Positions 25,959 through 33,819 of a stretch of DNA of 44,124 nucleotides are shown here, piece by piece. This DNA is from Paucidesulfovibrio sp050251775 (GTDB taxonomy: Bacteria; Desulfobacterota; Desulfovibrionia; Desulfovibrionales; Desulfovibrionaceae), in contig JBFWMD010000024.1 of assembly GCA_050251775.1 (NCBI GenBank), forward strand, positions 1 to 44,124, given 5' to 3'. A program made the position numbers and the translations under genes. The notes below the pieces were generated by a model. It saw nothing but the letters and a program-made list of their open reading frames with translations. It searched no databases and was not told the DNA's origin. Positions within the stretch are counted from its first letter, which is position 1, and each line of letters opens with the position of its first letter.

Positions 25959-26972
25959 ATGCAAAGAGGCGCGTTGTCCGGGCTGGAGTATCGGCAGGTG
26001 GATGTCTTTGCCGAGGGGCCGCTCTCCGGAAACGGGCTGGCCGTGTTCTTCGACTGCGGGCGGCTCGACAGTGCGGCCATGCAGGCGCTGACCCGGGAGA
26101 TGCGGCAGTTCGAGTCCATTTTTCTGCAGCCCGGTTCCGGGCCGGATGGGTATCGTGCGCGGCTCTTCACCATGGAAGAGGAGCTGGATTTCGCCGGGCA
26201 TCCCGTGCTCGGGGCGGCCTGTGCCCTGCATGAGCGCCTGGGCGGACCGGAGGAGCGCGCCTGGAGCCTGGAGCTGAACGCCCGCAGCGTGTCCGTGGTC
26301 ACTCGTCGGTGCGACGGCTGCTACGAGGCGGACATGGACCAGGGCCTGGCCCGCATGGAACCGCCCCTGACCCCGGAGCAGGCCGCACCCTATCTGGCGG
26401 CCATGGGCATTCGGGCCGGGGATGTGCCGTCGGGATTGCCCTTGCAGGTGGTCTCCACGGGCCTGCCCTATCTGATCCTGCCTGTTTCCGGCGGGTTGGA
26501 GCGTGTCCGCTTGCGGCATGAGAATTTCGAGGAACGGCTTTCCGAGATCGGCGCGAAATTCGCCTATGTACTCGACGCGACCGCCCTGGAGGGCCGCACC
26601 TGGGACAATGCCGGACTGGCCGAGGACGCGGCCACGGGCAGCGCCGCCGGACCAGTGGGCGCGTATCTTGCGGAGCACGGCAGGATCGAATCCGGGGTCG
26701 CATTCACCCTGCGCCAGGGCCGGTTCGTCCACAGGCCGAGCGCACTGCGCGTGCTGATCCAACGGGAAGGAGAGGGCTGGCATGCCCGTGTGTCCGGGCG
26801 GGTGGTCCCGGTGGCTTCCGGGCGTTTCGACGAGCGTCCCGGAGCGGCACAGGGAGGGAGAAGTGCGATTCCTGACAACGGTGCTCTTGCTGGCGGGAAT
26901 CCTTGCGGCATGTTGGGGAGCGGCGCTGCCGTGCCTGGCCGGGGAAACCGTTCTCGACGTGGCCTATATTGA
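25959..26972 (+). CDS. PhzF-family isomerase-like protein with run-on C-terminus
   Basis: From the ATG at 25959 (GGGAGA upstream) the reading frame has 337 residues; an in-frame ATG at 25941 is also possible. PhzF hallmarks are YRQVDVFAEGPLSGNGLAVF, FESIFLQP, the DFAGHPVLGAA block and the DAATGSAAGPVGAYL block. PhzF itself isomerises a phenazine precursor; most homologues have unknown substrates. The normal family C-terminus GRVVPVASGRF is reached near residue 290, but the frame stays open for about 45 low-complexity residues and overlaps the next gene's first 110 bp. The extension is probably a lost stop codon rather than a domain. Confidence 0.9.
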   Translation: MQRGALSGLEYRQVDVFAEGPLSGNGLAVFFDCGRLDSAAMQALTREMRQFESIFLQPGSGPDGYRARLFTMEEELDFAGHPVLGAACALHERLGGPEERAWSLELNARSVSVVTRRCDGCYEADMDQGLARMEPPLTPEQAAPYLAAMGIRAGDVPSGLPLQVVSTGLPYLILPVSGGLERVRLRHENFEERLSEIGAKFAYVLDATALEGRTWDNAGLAEDAATGSAAGPVGAYLAEHGRIESGVAFTLRQGRFVHRPSALRVLIQREGEGWHARVSGRVVPVASGRFDERPGAAQGGRSAIPDNGALAGGNPCGMLGSGAAVPGRGNRSRRGLY

Positions 26973-27624
26973 ATATCCGCCTTATTACTTCACGGCGTCA
27001 GACGGCTTGCCGGACGGCTTTCTGCTTTTCCGCAGTGACCACATCTTCACGGAATCTGGACTCCGGCCCCAGTATGTTTCCATGCCGGCCCAGCGGGTTT
27101 TGGAGCATATCCGCTCCGGAGCGCGGCTTTGCTCTCCGGGCTGGTTTTCCACGCCGGAACGGCGCGGGTATGCCCGCTATACGCTCCCGATTTACCGGAG
27201 CCGCCCCCTGACCGTGGTCACACTGCGCTCCAACGCCTCCCGGGTGCGCCACTCCGGCAGCCTGCGCGCGCTGCTGGAAAACCGCTCCCTGCGGATCGGA
27301 CTTCTCGAAGGGTATTCCGAGGGGCACGAGGTGGACGAGATGGTCCGGGAGACCGACCCCGAGGCCGTGCGGCTTACGGGCAGCGAGGGCCAGCGGCTGC
27401 GGATGCTGGCCCTGGGCAGGGTGGACTACATCCTTCTGGCGCCGGAGGAACTCGAATCACTGGCCCAGGCCGAAAATCTGGACCCGAAGCTTTTCGAGCG
27501 CATCGACATGCCGGACATCCCACCGGGCAACCTGCGGTACATCATTTGCGGAAACGGGGTTTCCCCCGAGTTGATCCAGCGTCTGAACGAGACCATTCTC
27601 CGTGTCTATGAGGAAATCCGCTAG
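26863..27624 (+). CDS. Periplasmic solute-binding protein, family 3 type
   Basis: The 253-residue product starts at a GTG preceded by AGGGAGGGAG. A signal peptide covers about 1-27 (ending CLAGE). The mature part has the family 3 pattern: VAYIEYPPYYFTASDGLPDGF, a RVLEHIRSGARLCSPGW stretch and RLRMLALGRVDYILL. No ABC permease or ATPase gene is near, so it may act as a stand-alone sensor or serve transporters elsewhere. Its 5' end lies inside the 3' end of the PhzF-type reading frame. Confidence 0.85.
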   Translation: MRFLTTVLLLAGILAACWGAALPCLAGETVLDVAYIEYPPYYFTASDGLPDGFLLFRSDHIFTESGLRPQYVSMPAQRVLEHIRSGARLCSPGWFSTPERRGYARYTLPIYRSRPLTVVTLRSNASRVRHSGSLRALLENRSLRIGLLEGYSEGHEVDEMVRETDPEAVRLTGSEGQRLRMLALGRVDYILLAPEELESLAQAENLDPKLFERIDMPDIPPGNLRYIICGNGVSPELIQRLNETILRVYEEIR

Positions 27625-27798
27625 CGGTTTTTTTCTGGCTCCACGCCGTGTTGCAAAAAAGAGCGAAATGCCTGGCCTGATGCCAAGGAAGATTCTCAAA
27701 AATACTACTTTCGGAGTATTGACTTGTCATTTCCCGCAGAAGGCGTAAGGTTCTTTCAAATGATTACTATCGTCTCCAGAGGGAAAAGAGAGGGAACC

Positions 27799-28458
27799 AT
27801 GAGAAAGATAATTATTATAGTAACTTTAGCGCTCGCGACCCTTTGGGCTTCCGCAGCGTTCGCCACGCCGTTCACCATCACCTACACGGCGGACAATTCC
27901 TTGACCGGGTTCACCTATTCCGAGAACGGCGGAGCCGCGATTGACGTACCCGGCTTTGTGGACGAGGGAACCACCGGCACTTGGAAGACACCGGCGTCTC
28001 TGACCCTGGACATGAACGTGGGCTCCAGCTACCAGCTGGTCTGGACCGTGCAGAACTACGCGGGTTCCGGCGACAACCCCATGGCCTTCCTTGCGGACAT
28101 CTCCGGTCTGTTCGGCAGCGCGTCCACCTCCGCCTTGTGGGAGGTGGCCTACGACGACGGCAGCGGCAATGCTGTGGGCTGGACCTCTGCCTCGGAGTAC
28201 GCCCTGAACAGCGGCGCGTGGCTGACTGGCGCGAGCGGCAACAGCATCTGGTACACCGGCAACGGCAACTCCGCCATTTCCGGGATTTCCGGGGACGCCG
28301 TCTGGATCGGCTACGGGGCCTATCCTGGAACCGCAGCCTCATCGACCATGTACGTGCGTCTGACCTACACCGCGACCCCGCTGCCTGCGGCGGTTTGGAT
28401 GTTCGGGGCCGGGCTGGTCGGCCTGCTCGGCGTGGGCCGCAAGCGGCTGCGCGGCTGA
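27799..28458 (+). CDS. VPLPA-CTERM (exosortase-target) secreted protein
   Basis: The 219-residue protein has a signal peptide (1-22, ending AFAT), a Gly/Ser/Ala-rich extracellular part with repeated W and Y, and a C-terminal sorting signal PLPAAVWMFGAGLVGLLG followed by RKRLR. This motif, hydrophobic helix and basic end are the features of VPLPA-CTERM exosortase substrates. No exosortase gene is in the window. The ATG at 27799 has GAGGG upstream, and a strong terminator follows, so it is a stand-alone transcript. Its function is unknown; surface or matrix protein is likely. Confidence 0.88.
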   Translation: MRKIIIIVTLALATLWASAAFATPFTITYTADNSLTGFTYSENGGAAIDVPGFVDEGTTGTWKTPASLTLDMNVGSSYQLVWTVQNYAGSGDNPMAFLADISGLFGSASTSALWEVAYDDGSGNAVGWTSASEYALNSGAWLTGASGNSIWYTGNGNSAISGISGDAVWIGYGAYPGTAASSTMYVRLTYTATPLPAAVWMFGAGLVGLLGVGRKRLRG

Positions 28459-28482
28459 GCCAAAAACGCAAGCGGCAATGGG

Positions 28483-28508
28483 CGGGACCTTCGGGTCCCG
28501 TTTTTTTT
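28483..28508 (+). terminator. Strong terminator after the VPLPA-CTERM gene
   Basis: A perfect CGGGACC/GGTCCCG stem with a TTCG loop (28483-28500) is followed directly by eight T. Confidence 0.95.
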
Positions 28509-28526
28509 GGGGCAGGGAAGTCCTGT

Positions 28527-29198
28527 TCAGGCTGGATTGCCCTCCACCAGAGCGCGGAGGCCCTCGGCGTCGAGAATACGGATGCGACCGGAGGCAATGC
28601 TCAGCAGGCCTTGCTCGGCCAGCCGCCGCAGCACGCGCGAGAGCGTTTCCGGCGTGGCGCCCACGAGCTTGGCCAGCTCCCTGTGGGTCATGCCCAGGTG
28701 GACCGCGTCGTCCTTTATGGGCGCGTGCAGCAGGAATGTGCCCACCCGCTGGGGAATTTCGCGCAGGGCCAGGGATTCGGTGAGTTCCAGAACCTCGCGC
28801 AAGCGTTGCGAGAGCAGCGAGACCAGATTGGCGAGCAGCACGGGATGACGCTCGGCGGCCCGGTCGAACTCCTGGCGGGAGAGGATGAAGACGCGGCAGG
28901 CGGACATGGCCACGGCGTCCGAAAGAAACACGCCCTCCCCGAAGACCCCACAGAGACAGAAGGGGTCCCCCGGACCGAAGATGGACAAGGTCTGTTCCCT
29001 GCCGTCCGGAGCGCCGCGCGAGAGCTTCACCCGCCCCTCGACCACGGCGTAGAGCGCGTTTACGGGGCGTCCGCGCTCGGCGATGCGTTCGCCGGGGGCG
29101 AAGCTGCGCAGCAGGCCGCGCCGGGCAAGGTCTTTGCGTTCCGGGGCGGGCAGTCCCGCGAAAAGTCCCAGGTCCGCAAGCCGATCATCAGCTTCCAT
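28527..29198 (-). CDS. Crp/Fnr-family transcription regulator
   Basis: The 223 residues comprise a cNMP-binding-type domain (about 10-135), a dimerisation helix, and a Crp-type helix-turn-helix (about 168-195; MTHRELAKLVGATPETLSRVLRRL) with the wing after it. Only FCLCG (about 80) resembles a Cys motif; the N-terminal Fe-S cysteines of FNR are absent. It could be of the heme- or NO-responsive DNR/HcpR type, which cannot be decided by eye. A near-consensus Fnr box lies 21 bp upstream of its start and faces the zinc-ribbon gene, so it probably controls itself and that gene. Confidence 0.92.
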   Translation of the reverse strand: MEADDRLADLGLFAGLPAPERKDLARRGLLRSFAPGERIAERGRPVNALYAVVEGRVKLSRGAPDGREQTLSIFGPGDPFCLCGVFGEGVFLSDAVAMSACRVFILSRQEFDRAAERHPVLLANLVSLLSQRLREVLELTESLALREIPQRVGTFLLHAPIKDDAVHLGMTHRELAKLVGATPETLSRVLRRLAEQGLLSIASGRIRILDAEGLRALVEGNPA

Positions 29199-29218
29199 GC
29201 GTTTTTTTCACCCGCCTG

Positions 29219-29232
29219 TTGATGCATGTCAA
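29219..29232. promoter_or_regulatory. Candidate Crp/Fnr box
   Basis: TTGATGCATGTCAA matches the FNR-type palindrome TTGAT-N4-ATCAA at nine of the ten fixed positions. It lies between the divergent regulator and zinc-ribbon genes. Confidence 0.6.
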
Positions 29233-29337
29233 TGCCGGAACCGGAAAAACCAGGTATCCATGAACCGAAACCCGGATTCGAAAGTTCAGACCTGGGTGCG
29301 GCTCTGCCGGATCGGGCTGGAATAAAGGAGGCACGTC

Positions 29338-29559
29338 ATGACGACCCTGCATCTGCGTTGCGCATTCTGCGGCGAGACCATGGACCTGGAGCACGAGGGC
29401 GGCTACGCGTCCCGCTATGCCGATTGTCCGGCATGCGGCAAGCGGTTCATTTATGAACCGCTGCGCGCCGGGGTGCGCACCCTGAAGCCCGAGGATGCGG
29501 ACAGTTGCAGCGATCCGGACCGCCGGGAAATCGAGATGGGCGGCTCCTGCGAGGACTAG
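29338..29559 (+). CDS. Tiny zinc-ribbon protein
   Basis: The 73-residue protein has two CxxC pairs (CAFCGE and CPACGKR) in the arrangement of a zinc ribbon, then an acidic tail with two more Cys. AAAGGAGG precedes the ATG. It is divergent from the Crp/Fnr regulator, with the Fnr-type box between them, and followed 89 bp later by thiol peroxidase. It may be a small redox- or stress-linked protein. No function is known. Confidence 0.8.
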   Translation: MTTLHLRCAFCGETMDLEHEGGYASRYADCPACGKRFIYEPLRAGVRTLKPEDADSCSDPDRREIEMGGSCED

Positions 29560-29648
29560 AAATTCAGGACTTTTCTTCACGCATGGCTGTACAAACGTTC
29601 AAAACGGGTTATCCTTTGCCCTGAACATTCATTCCAAGGAGATACGCC

Positions 29649-30164
29649 ATGCAGGAAAGAAAAGGCATTGTTACGATTGAAGGCAATCCGCTGACCCTGG
29701 TCGGCCCGGAACTCAAGGCCGGGGACAAAGCTCCGGACTTCACCTTGCTCGACAACGATCTCGCGCCCAAGACGCTGGCCGACTTCCAGGGCAAGACCCT
29801 GATTGTGTCCAGCGTTCCGTCCCTGGACACCCCGGTCTGCGACATGGAGACCCGCCGTTTCAACAAGGAAGCGGGCACGCTGGGAGACGGCGTCACGGTT
29901 CTGACCGTGAGCATGGACCTGCCCTTTGCCCAGCAGCGCTGGTGCGGAGCCGCCGGGGCGGACAACGTGGTGACCCTTTCGGACCACCGCGATGCGTCCT
30001 TTGGCACGGCCTGGGGCGTGCTGCTCAAGGAATTGCGCCTGCTGGCGCGCAGCGTCTTTGTTGTGGACAAGCAGGGGATCATCCGCTTGGTGCATCTCGT
30101 GCCCGAGGTGGTCAACGAGCCGGATTACAACGCGATTCTCAAGGTCGTGCGCGAAATCGCCTGA
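29649..30164 (+). CDS. tpx: Thiol peroxidase (Tpx)
   Basis: The 171 residues contain the Tpx pattern SLDTPVCDMETRRF with peroxidatic Cys64 and Thr61, resolving Cys99 in QQRWCG, and DHRDASFGTAWGV. The 35-residue spacing between the two Cys is typical of atypical 2-Cys Tpx, which reduces lipid and hydrogen peroxides using thioredoxin. AAGGAG lies 9 bases upstream of the ATG. A terminator follows 30 bp downstream. Confidence 0.97.
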   Translation: MQERKGIVTIEGNPLTLVGPELKAGDKAPDFTLLDNDLAPKTLADFQGKTLIVSSVPSLDTPVCDMETRRFNKEAGTLGDGVTVLTVSMDLPFAQQRWCGAAGADNVVTLSDHRDASFGTAWGVLLKELRLLARSVFVVDKQGIIRLVHLVPEVVNEPDYNAILKVVREIA

Positions 30165-30190
30165 TTTCTCTGTAGCTCAGCGTGAGAACT

Positions 30191-30219
30191 AAAAAAAGGC
30201 CGGTGAAAACCGGCCTTTT
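30191..30219. terminator. Bidirectional terminator between tpx and the fdh operon
   Basis: GGCCGGT-GAAA-ACCGGCC (30198-30215) is flanked by seven A on the left and four T on the right, so it can stop both convergent transcripts. Confidence 0.93.
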
Positions 30220-30252
30220 GTCGTTTTGGATGCGGAGCTGCTGAGCGCGAAG

Positions 30253-31905
30253 CTATTTTCCAAAGGGGCACTTGGGGAAGGTGCAGACCTTGCAGTTCAG
30301 GCAATAGCCGCCTTCGGCCAGGTCCGCGAGGTCGCGCCGGGTCAGTTCCTGCCCGGCCAGCAGGCGCGGCAGGAGCAGGTCGAGGCTCGTGGTCTTGTGG
30401 AACAGGGCGCAGGCCGGAACACCGAGCACGGGCACGTCCATGCCTTGGTGGCGCAGGCGGCCCACCAAGGTCATGGCGCCGGGCAACACGGGCATGCCGT
30501 AGAACGAGTCCGTGAGGCCCGCGTCCACCAGTCCGGCCCGGGTCACATCGTCCGGGTCCACGGAGAGGCCCGCCGTGGTCACGATCATGTCGCAGCCGTC
30601 GGCCAGCAGCTCGTTCACGCCCGCCGTGATGGCGGCTCGGTCGTCCGGAGTGATGCGCGCGGAAGTGACCTGCGCGCCGAGGGCCTCGGCCTTGGAGCGG
30701 ATCACCGGTTCGAACTTGTCCTGGATCAGGCCTTTGAAGACCTCGGTCCCTGTGACCAGGACACCGATTTGAGCCTTGCGCAGGGGCAGGATTTCGAAGA
30801 GCGGGCGCTCGCCGAGCACGGCCAGGGCGCGGTTGAGGTTCTGGCGGGAGATGTACAGCGGGATGGCCCGGCAGGCGCCGAAGCGCTTGCCTTCCTCCAC
30901 GAGCATGTCGCCCTGGCGGGTGGTACACATCACGTCAGGCGCGAGGTTGAAGGCCCGCAGCGCCTCGCGGTTCAGCGAAAGCAGGCCCGTGCGCGTGGCC
31001 TTGAAGTTGAGTTTTCCCTCATGGGGCGAATCGTCGTAGGTCACACCGTCGCCGGCCATGCGCCGGGCAAAGGCGAGCACCGCGTCGTTTTCATGTACCC
31101 AATCCTCGCCGGGGTGGGCGTCCTCGGCCACAAAGACCCGGTTGCGGCCCATCTGGTGCAGACGGCAGAGATCGCCCACGCCGAAGGTCTGGCCGGCCTT
31201 GAACTCCGGTCCCTTGGACTTGCCGGGTTCGATGCGGGTCATGTCGTGCAGGGCGGTCTTGCCCACGGCTTCTTCCACGGGCACGGCCTTCAGCGGTGGC
31301 AGAGTCCTGTCGTCGCCGTCGCCGCCGGGTTCCTGCCAGGAACCGAGATAGGGAGCCTCGCCCTGGCAGCCTCTACAGATGCCGCCGTCGCTGGCGGGGT
31401 AGGCCTCATTGCAGCCGGGGCAGACGCGGATGTCGCGCATGCCGTGCCGATGCATGAAACGCTTGGGGATGGTCACCGGGTGGGTGGAGCAGATCAGGTG
31501 TCCGGCCTCTTCGATTTCCGCAAACAGCCGTGCGGAATCCTGTTCCTGCTTGGGCTTGAGCTTCAGGAACCAGGCCTTGATCTCGGGCCAGTTTTCCAGG
31601 AGGGCCGTGTCCACGAAGACGCGGTGTCCCTCGCCGGTGTATTTGTCATAGAGGGACAGGGCGTAGCGCCCGAGGTTGACCACCTTCATCCAGCCGTTGC
31701 CCGTGGAGAGCGGTGTCAGAATCTGCACGGCGTCGGGCAGACATTTGCTGGTTTCCACCACGGATTCGAAGAGAATGTCCTCGGGCAGCAGGCTGCGCGC
31801 GGCTTCGACCATGTAGCCGCCGATGAGCAGGCCCGGCGCGGGGTATCCGTGGAAATCTTTCGCTTTTTGTTTAAATTCCTCGAAGGTGTACGGTCCGATG
31901 TTCAT
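30253..31905 (-). CDS. FmdE domain fused to MoeA/MoaB-like molybdopterin-binding domain
   Basis: The 550-residue protein begins with an FmdE-type domain (about 5-165; TSKCLPDAVQILTPLSTGNG and MKVVNLGRYALSLYD), followed by a zinc-ribbon-like stretch (CPGCNE...CRGCQ), then linker sequence, and a molybdopterin-binding domain of the MoeA/MoaB type (about 370-510; GVLVTGTEVFKG, TTAGLSVDPDD). The C-terminus has four Cys in CLNCKVCTFPKCPFGK. Its start overlaps fdhD by 35 bp. A maturation role for the formate dehydrogenase cofactor, by insertion, storage or modification of molybdopterin, follows from the operon. The order of events is not known. Confidence 0.9.
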   Translation of the reverse strand: MNIGPYTFEEFKQKAKDFHGYPAPGLLIGGYMVEAARSLLPEDILFESVVETSKCLPDAVQILTPLSTGNGWMKVVNLGRYALSLYDKYTGEGHRVFVDTALLENWPEIKAWFLKLKPKQEQDSARLFAEIEEAGHLICSTHPVTIPKRFMHRHGMRDIRVCPGCNEAYPASDGGICRGCQGEAPYLGSWQEPGGDGDDRTLPPLKAVPVEEAVGKTALHDMTRIEPGKSKGPEFKAGQTFGVGDLCRLHQMGRNRVFVAEDAHPGEDWVHENDAVLAFARRMAGDGVTYDDSPHEGKLNFKATRTGLLSLNREALRAFNLAPDVMCTTRQGDMLVEEGKRFGACRAIPLYISRQNLNRALAVLGERPLFEILPLRKAQIGVLVTGTEVFKGLIQDKFEPVIRSKAEALGAQVTSARITPDDRAAITAGVNELLADGCDMIVTTAGLSVDPDDVTRAGLVDAGLTDSFYGMPVLPGAMTLVGRLRHQGMDVPVLGVPACALFHKTTSLDLLLPRLLAGQELTRRDLADLAEGGYCLNCKVCTFPKCPFGK

Positions 31906-32773
31906 TGGTAGATTCCGATGCTTGGTTGGGTGCTTCGCTTTCCAGCGCGGTCAGTCGCCAGGGGTGCGTGTAGATGTTCATTTCCCGCCGCCGCAGCCTG
32001 CCGATCAGGGTGATGCCCCTGGCCGCGGCCAACTCCACAGATGAACAGGTCGCCACGGAAAGTCCGGCCAGAATCGTGATGCCGGCCATGGCGGCCTTCA
32101 TGGTCAATTCCAGGGCCAGGCGCGAGGAGAGCAGCGCAATTTCCGCCCGGTGCAGCATCCCGCGCAGCAGCGCGTCGCCGATGACCTTGTCAAAGGCGTT
32201 GTGCCGCCCGATGTCCTCGGCAAAGGCGAGCATTTCGCCCTGTCGGGTGAACAGGGCCGCTCCGTGCATGGCTCCGGTCACGCGGTAAATGCGTTGCCGG
32301 GCTTCAAAGGCCTCGCGCAACCCAAAAATCCGCTCAGCCCCTCGGACCACGGCTTCCTCGGATTCGTCGCTGCCCGAGGGGGGCGCGGCACTGACCAGGG
32401 AAAGCCTGCAGGGCTCCTGGGGCTTGATCGCGGCCTGGACTCGGGTCCGGGAAGCATACTCGGAAAAGGTCAACGCGGCAATGTCTTCCGGCTTTCGAAT
32501 CAGGCCACGCGTGAACAGCGAGCCCATGACGAGCTGTGAATCCTGCCCCGGAGTGCGGCTGAGCACGATGGTTTCGCGTCCGGGCACGCGGATTTCCATT
32601 TCCTCCTCCACACCGATGTTGTCGCGGACAAGAGTGAGCCTGCCGTTTTCGTAGCGGTGCAGGGAGCAGCATTCCAGCCGGGGCCGGGAAGGTGGGACAG
32701 AGGAGGTCTGTTCTGTTTCCTGGGGAGTGGTCCGGAACGCCGCGCTGTTGTCGTTCGTCATCTGTTCCACCAT
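31871..32773 (-). CDS. fdhD: FdhD-family protein lacking the CxxC motif
   Basis: The 300 residues match FdhD: HGAALF-type TGAMHGAALFTRQG, EDIGRHNAFDKVIG, SSRLALELTMKAAMAG and a C-terminal YTHPWRL. FdhD passes sulfur from IscS to the molybdenum cofactor and needs a CxxC loop for this in E. coli. The matching region here reads SAAPPSGSDESE, with no Cys. Either sulfur transfer uses another Cys (Cys at LECC, EPCRL or VATCSS) or the protein has a different role. The start may be at 32773 or the in-frame ATG at 32759-32761; neither has a strong ribosome binding site. Confidence 0.88.
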   Translation of the reverse strand: MVEQMTNDNSAAFRTTPQETEQTSSVPPSRPRLECCSLHRYENGRLTLVRDNIGVEEEMEIRVPGRETIVLSRTPGQDSQLVMGSLFTRGLIRKPEDIAALTFSEYASRTRVQAAIKPQEPCRLSLVSAAPPSGSDESEEAVVRGAERIFGLREAFEARQRIYRVTGAMHGAALFTRQGEMLAFAEDIGRHNAFDKVIGDALLRGMLHRAEIALLSSRLALELTMKAAMAGITILAGLSVATCSSVELAAARGITLIGRLRRREMNIYTHPWRLTALESEAPNQASESTNEHRTVHLRGI

Positions 32774-32814
32774 GGGCTGGGGTGGGCCGATCAGGCCGGT
32801 CCGTTCGGGACCGG

Positions 32815-33726
32815 CTACCGCAACGTGTTCCAGGTGCTCCAGGCCAGAGGCCGCAGGGATTTGCCCTGGGCCAGGATGTCCAGATGCAGCAGCCCGAGGG
32901 GCACGGTGTCCAGGGCGGGCGGTGTTTCGTACTCACGCAGGTCGATGCACAGGCTGTAGCTGTTACAGGAGTGGCACGCTTCGATGCGTTCCCTGGGAGT
33001 TTCCTCGGCAAAGAGCAGTTCGCGTTTTTCGGTTTCGGCAGTGCCGCAACCGGGGCAGGCATCGCGCCGTACGCGCCAGTCGTGCCCGCAGAGTCCGCAG
33101 TGCATGTATTTGCGGCCTCCGCCGCTGACGAGCTGTTCGGTGTGCGCGGGTTCGCGCAGGGAAAGATAGGCAAAGGCGGGCAGGGAGCCACAGATGGGAC
33201 AGCTGGGCTGTTTCCAGTCACCCCAGGTCGCGGGTTCGGTGAGCTGCGAGGTCAGAGCGCCGAGCACCGGAAAGAGGATGTTTTCAAGCACGAATCCCAG
33301 GGAAGGGGTTGGAAGTCCCAGGCTCTCGCCGATGCGGGCCAGGGCGGGTTCATCGCCTTCGAGACGCAGGCGGACCAGCGCGGCCAGACCGGAGCCGGTG
33401 GCCTCCAGGTGCGTGCGGACCAGGGCCTCCATGTCAGAAATATTCAGCAGCTTGCCGAGGACCGGGTACAGTTCTCCAGCAGCGCGGTTCAAAAGGGCCT
33501 CCCACGCGCTGAGGTCGTTGCCGGCCAGCAGATGTACGCCCTGCTGGCGGGCGGTTTCGGAATGGGCCGGAAGCTCCGGACAGTCGGTCTTGAACTCGGC
33601 CACGAGGCGCTCGCGGGTGCGCAGGAGCGGGCCGAAGAAGTCGATGAGCTCCGCGTAGGCGGGTCGGTCCCGGCGCAGGATTTCGAGACTGTCGTCAACA
33701 GAGGCGGTGGTGAAGGGGCGGGGCAT
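32815..33726 (-). CDS. fdhE: FdhE formate dehydrogenase accessory protein
   Basis: The 303-residue protein has an all-helical N-terminal half and a rubredoxin-like zinc/iron-binding half with four CxxC motifs (CPICGS, CGLCGH, CPGCGT, CHSCNS), as in FdhE. FdhE binds the catalytic subunit during maturation before or at export. It sits 94 bp after fdhB and 42 bp before fdhD in the same minus-strand operon. Confidence 0.95.
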   Translation of the reverse strand: MPRPFTTASVDDSLEILRRDRPAYAELIDFFGPLLRTRERLVAEFKTDCPELPAHSETARQQGVHLLAGNDLSAWEALLNRAAGELYPVLGKLLNISDMEALVRTHLEATGSGLAALVRLRLEGDEPALARIGESLGLPTPSLGFVLENILFPVLGALTSQLTEPATWGDWKQPSCPICGSLPAFAYLSLREPAHTEQLVSGGGRKYMHCGLCGHDWRVRRDACPGCGTAETEKRELLFAEETPRERIEACHSCNSYSLCIDLREYETPPALDTVPLGLLHLDILAQGKSLRPLAWSTWNTLR

Positions 33727-33774
33727 GTGGGACCTTCCTGGTTCAGGTTCGGGGGACAGTGAAATCCCCCTGTG

Positions 33775-33798
33775 GGGCGCGGCCCAAAGGCCGCGCCC
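33775..33798 (-). other. Intercistronic GC hairpin between fdhB and fdhE
   Basis: A ten-base-pair perfect stem (33775-33784 with 33789-33798) with a four-base loop lies 22 bp past the fdhB stop. On the minus strand it is not followed by T, so it could stabilise the fdhAB part of the mRNA instead of ending it. Confidence 0.6.
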
Positions 33799-33819
33799 GG
33801 TAAGGTTTCGACAGAGCGG

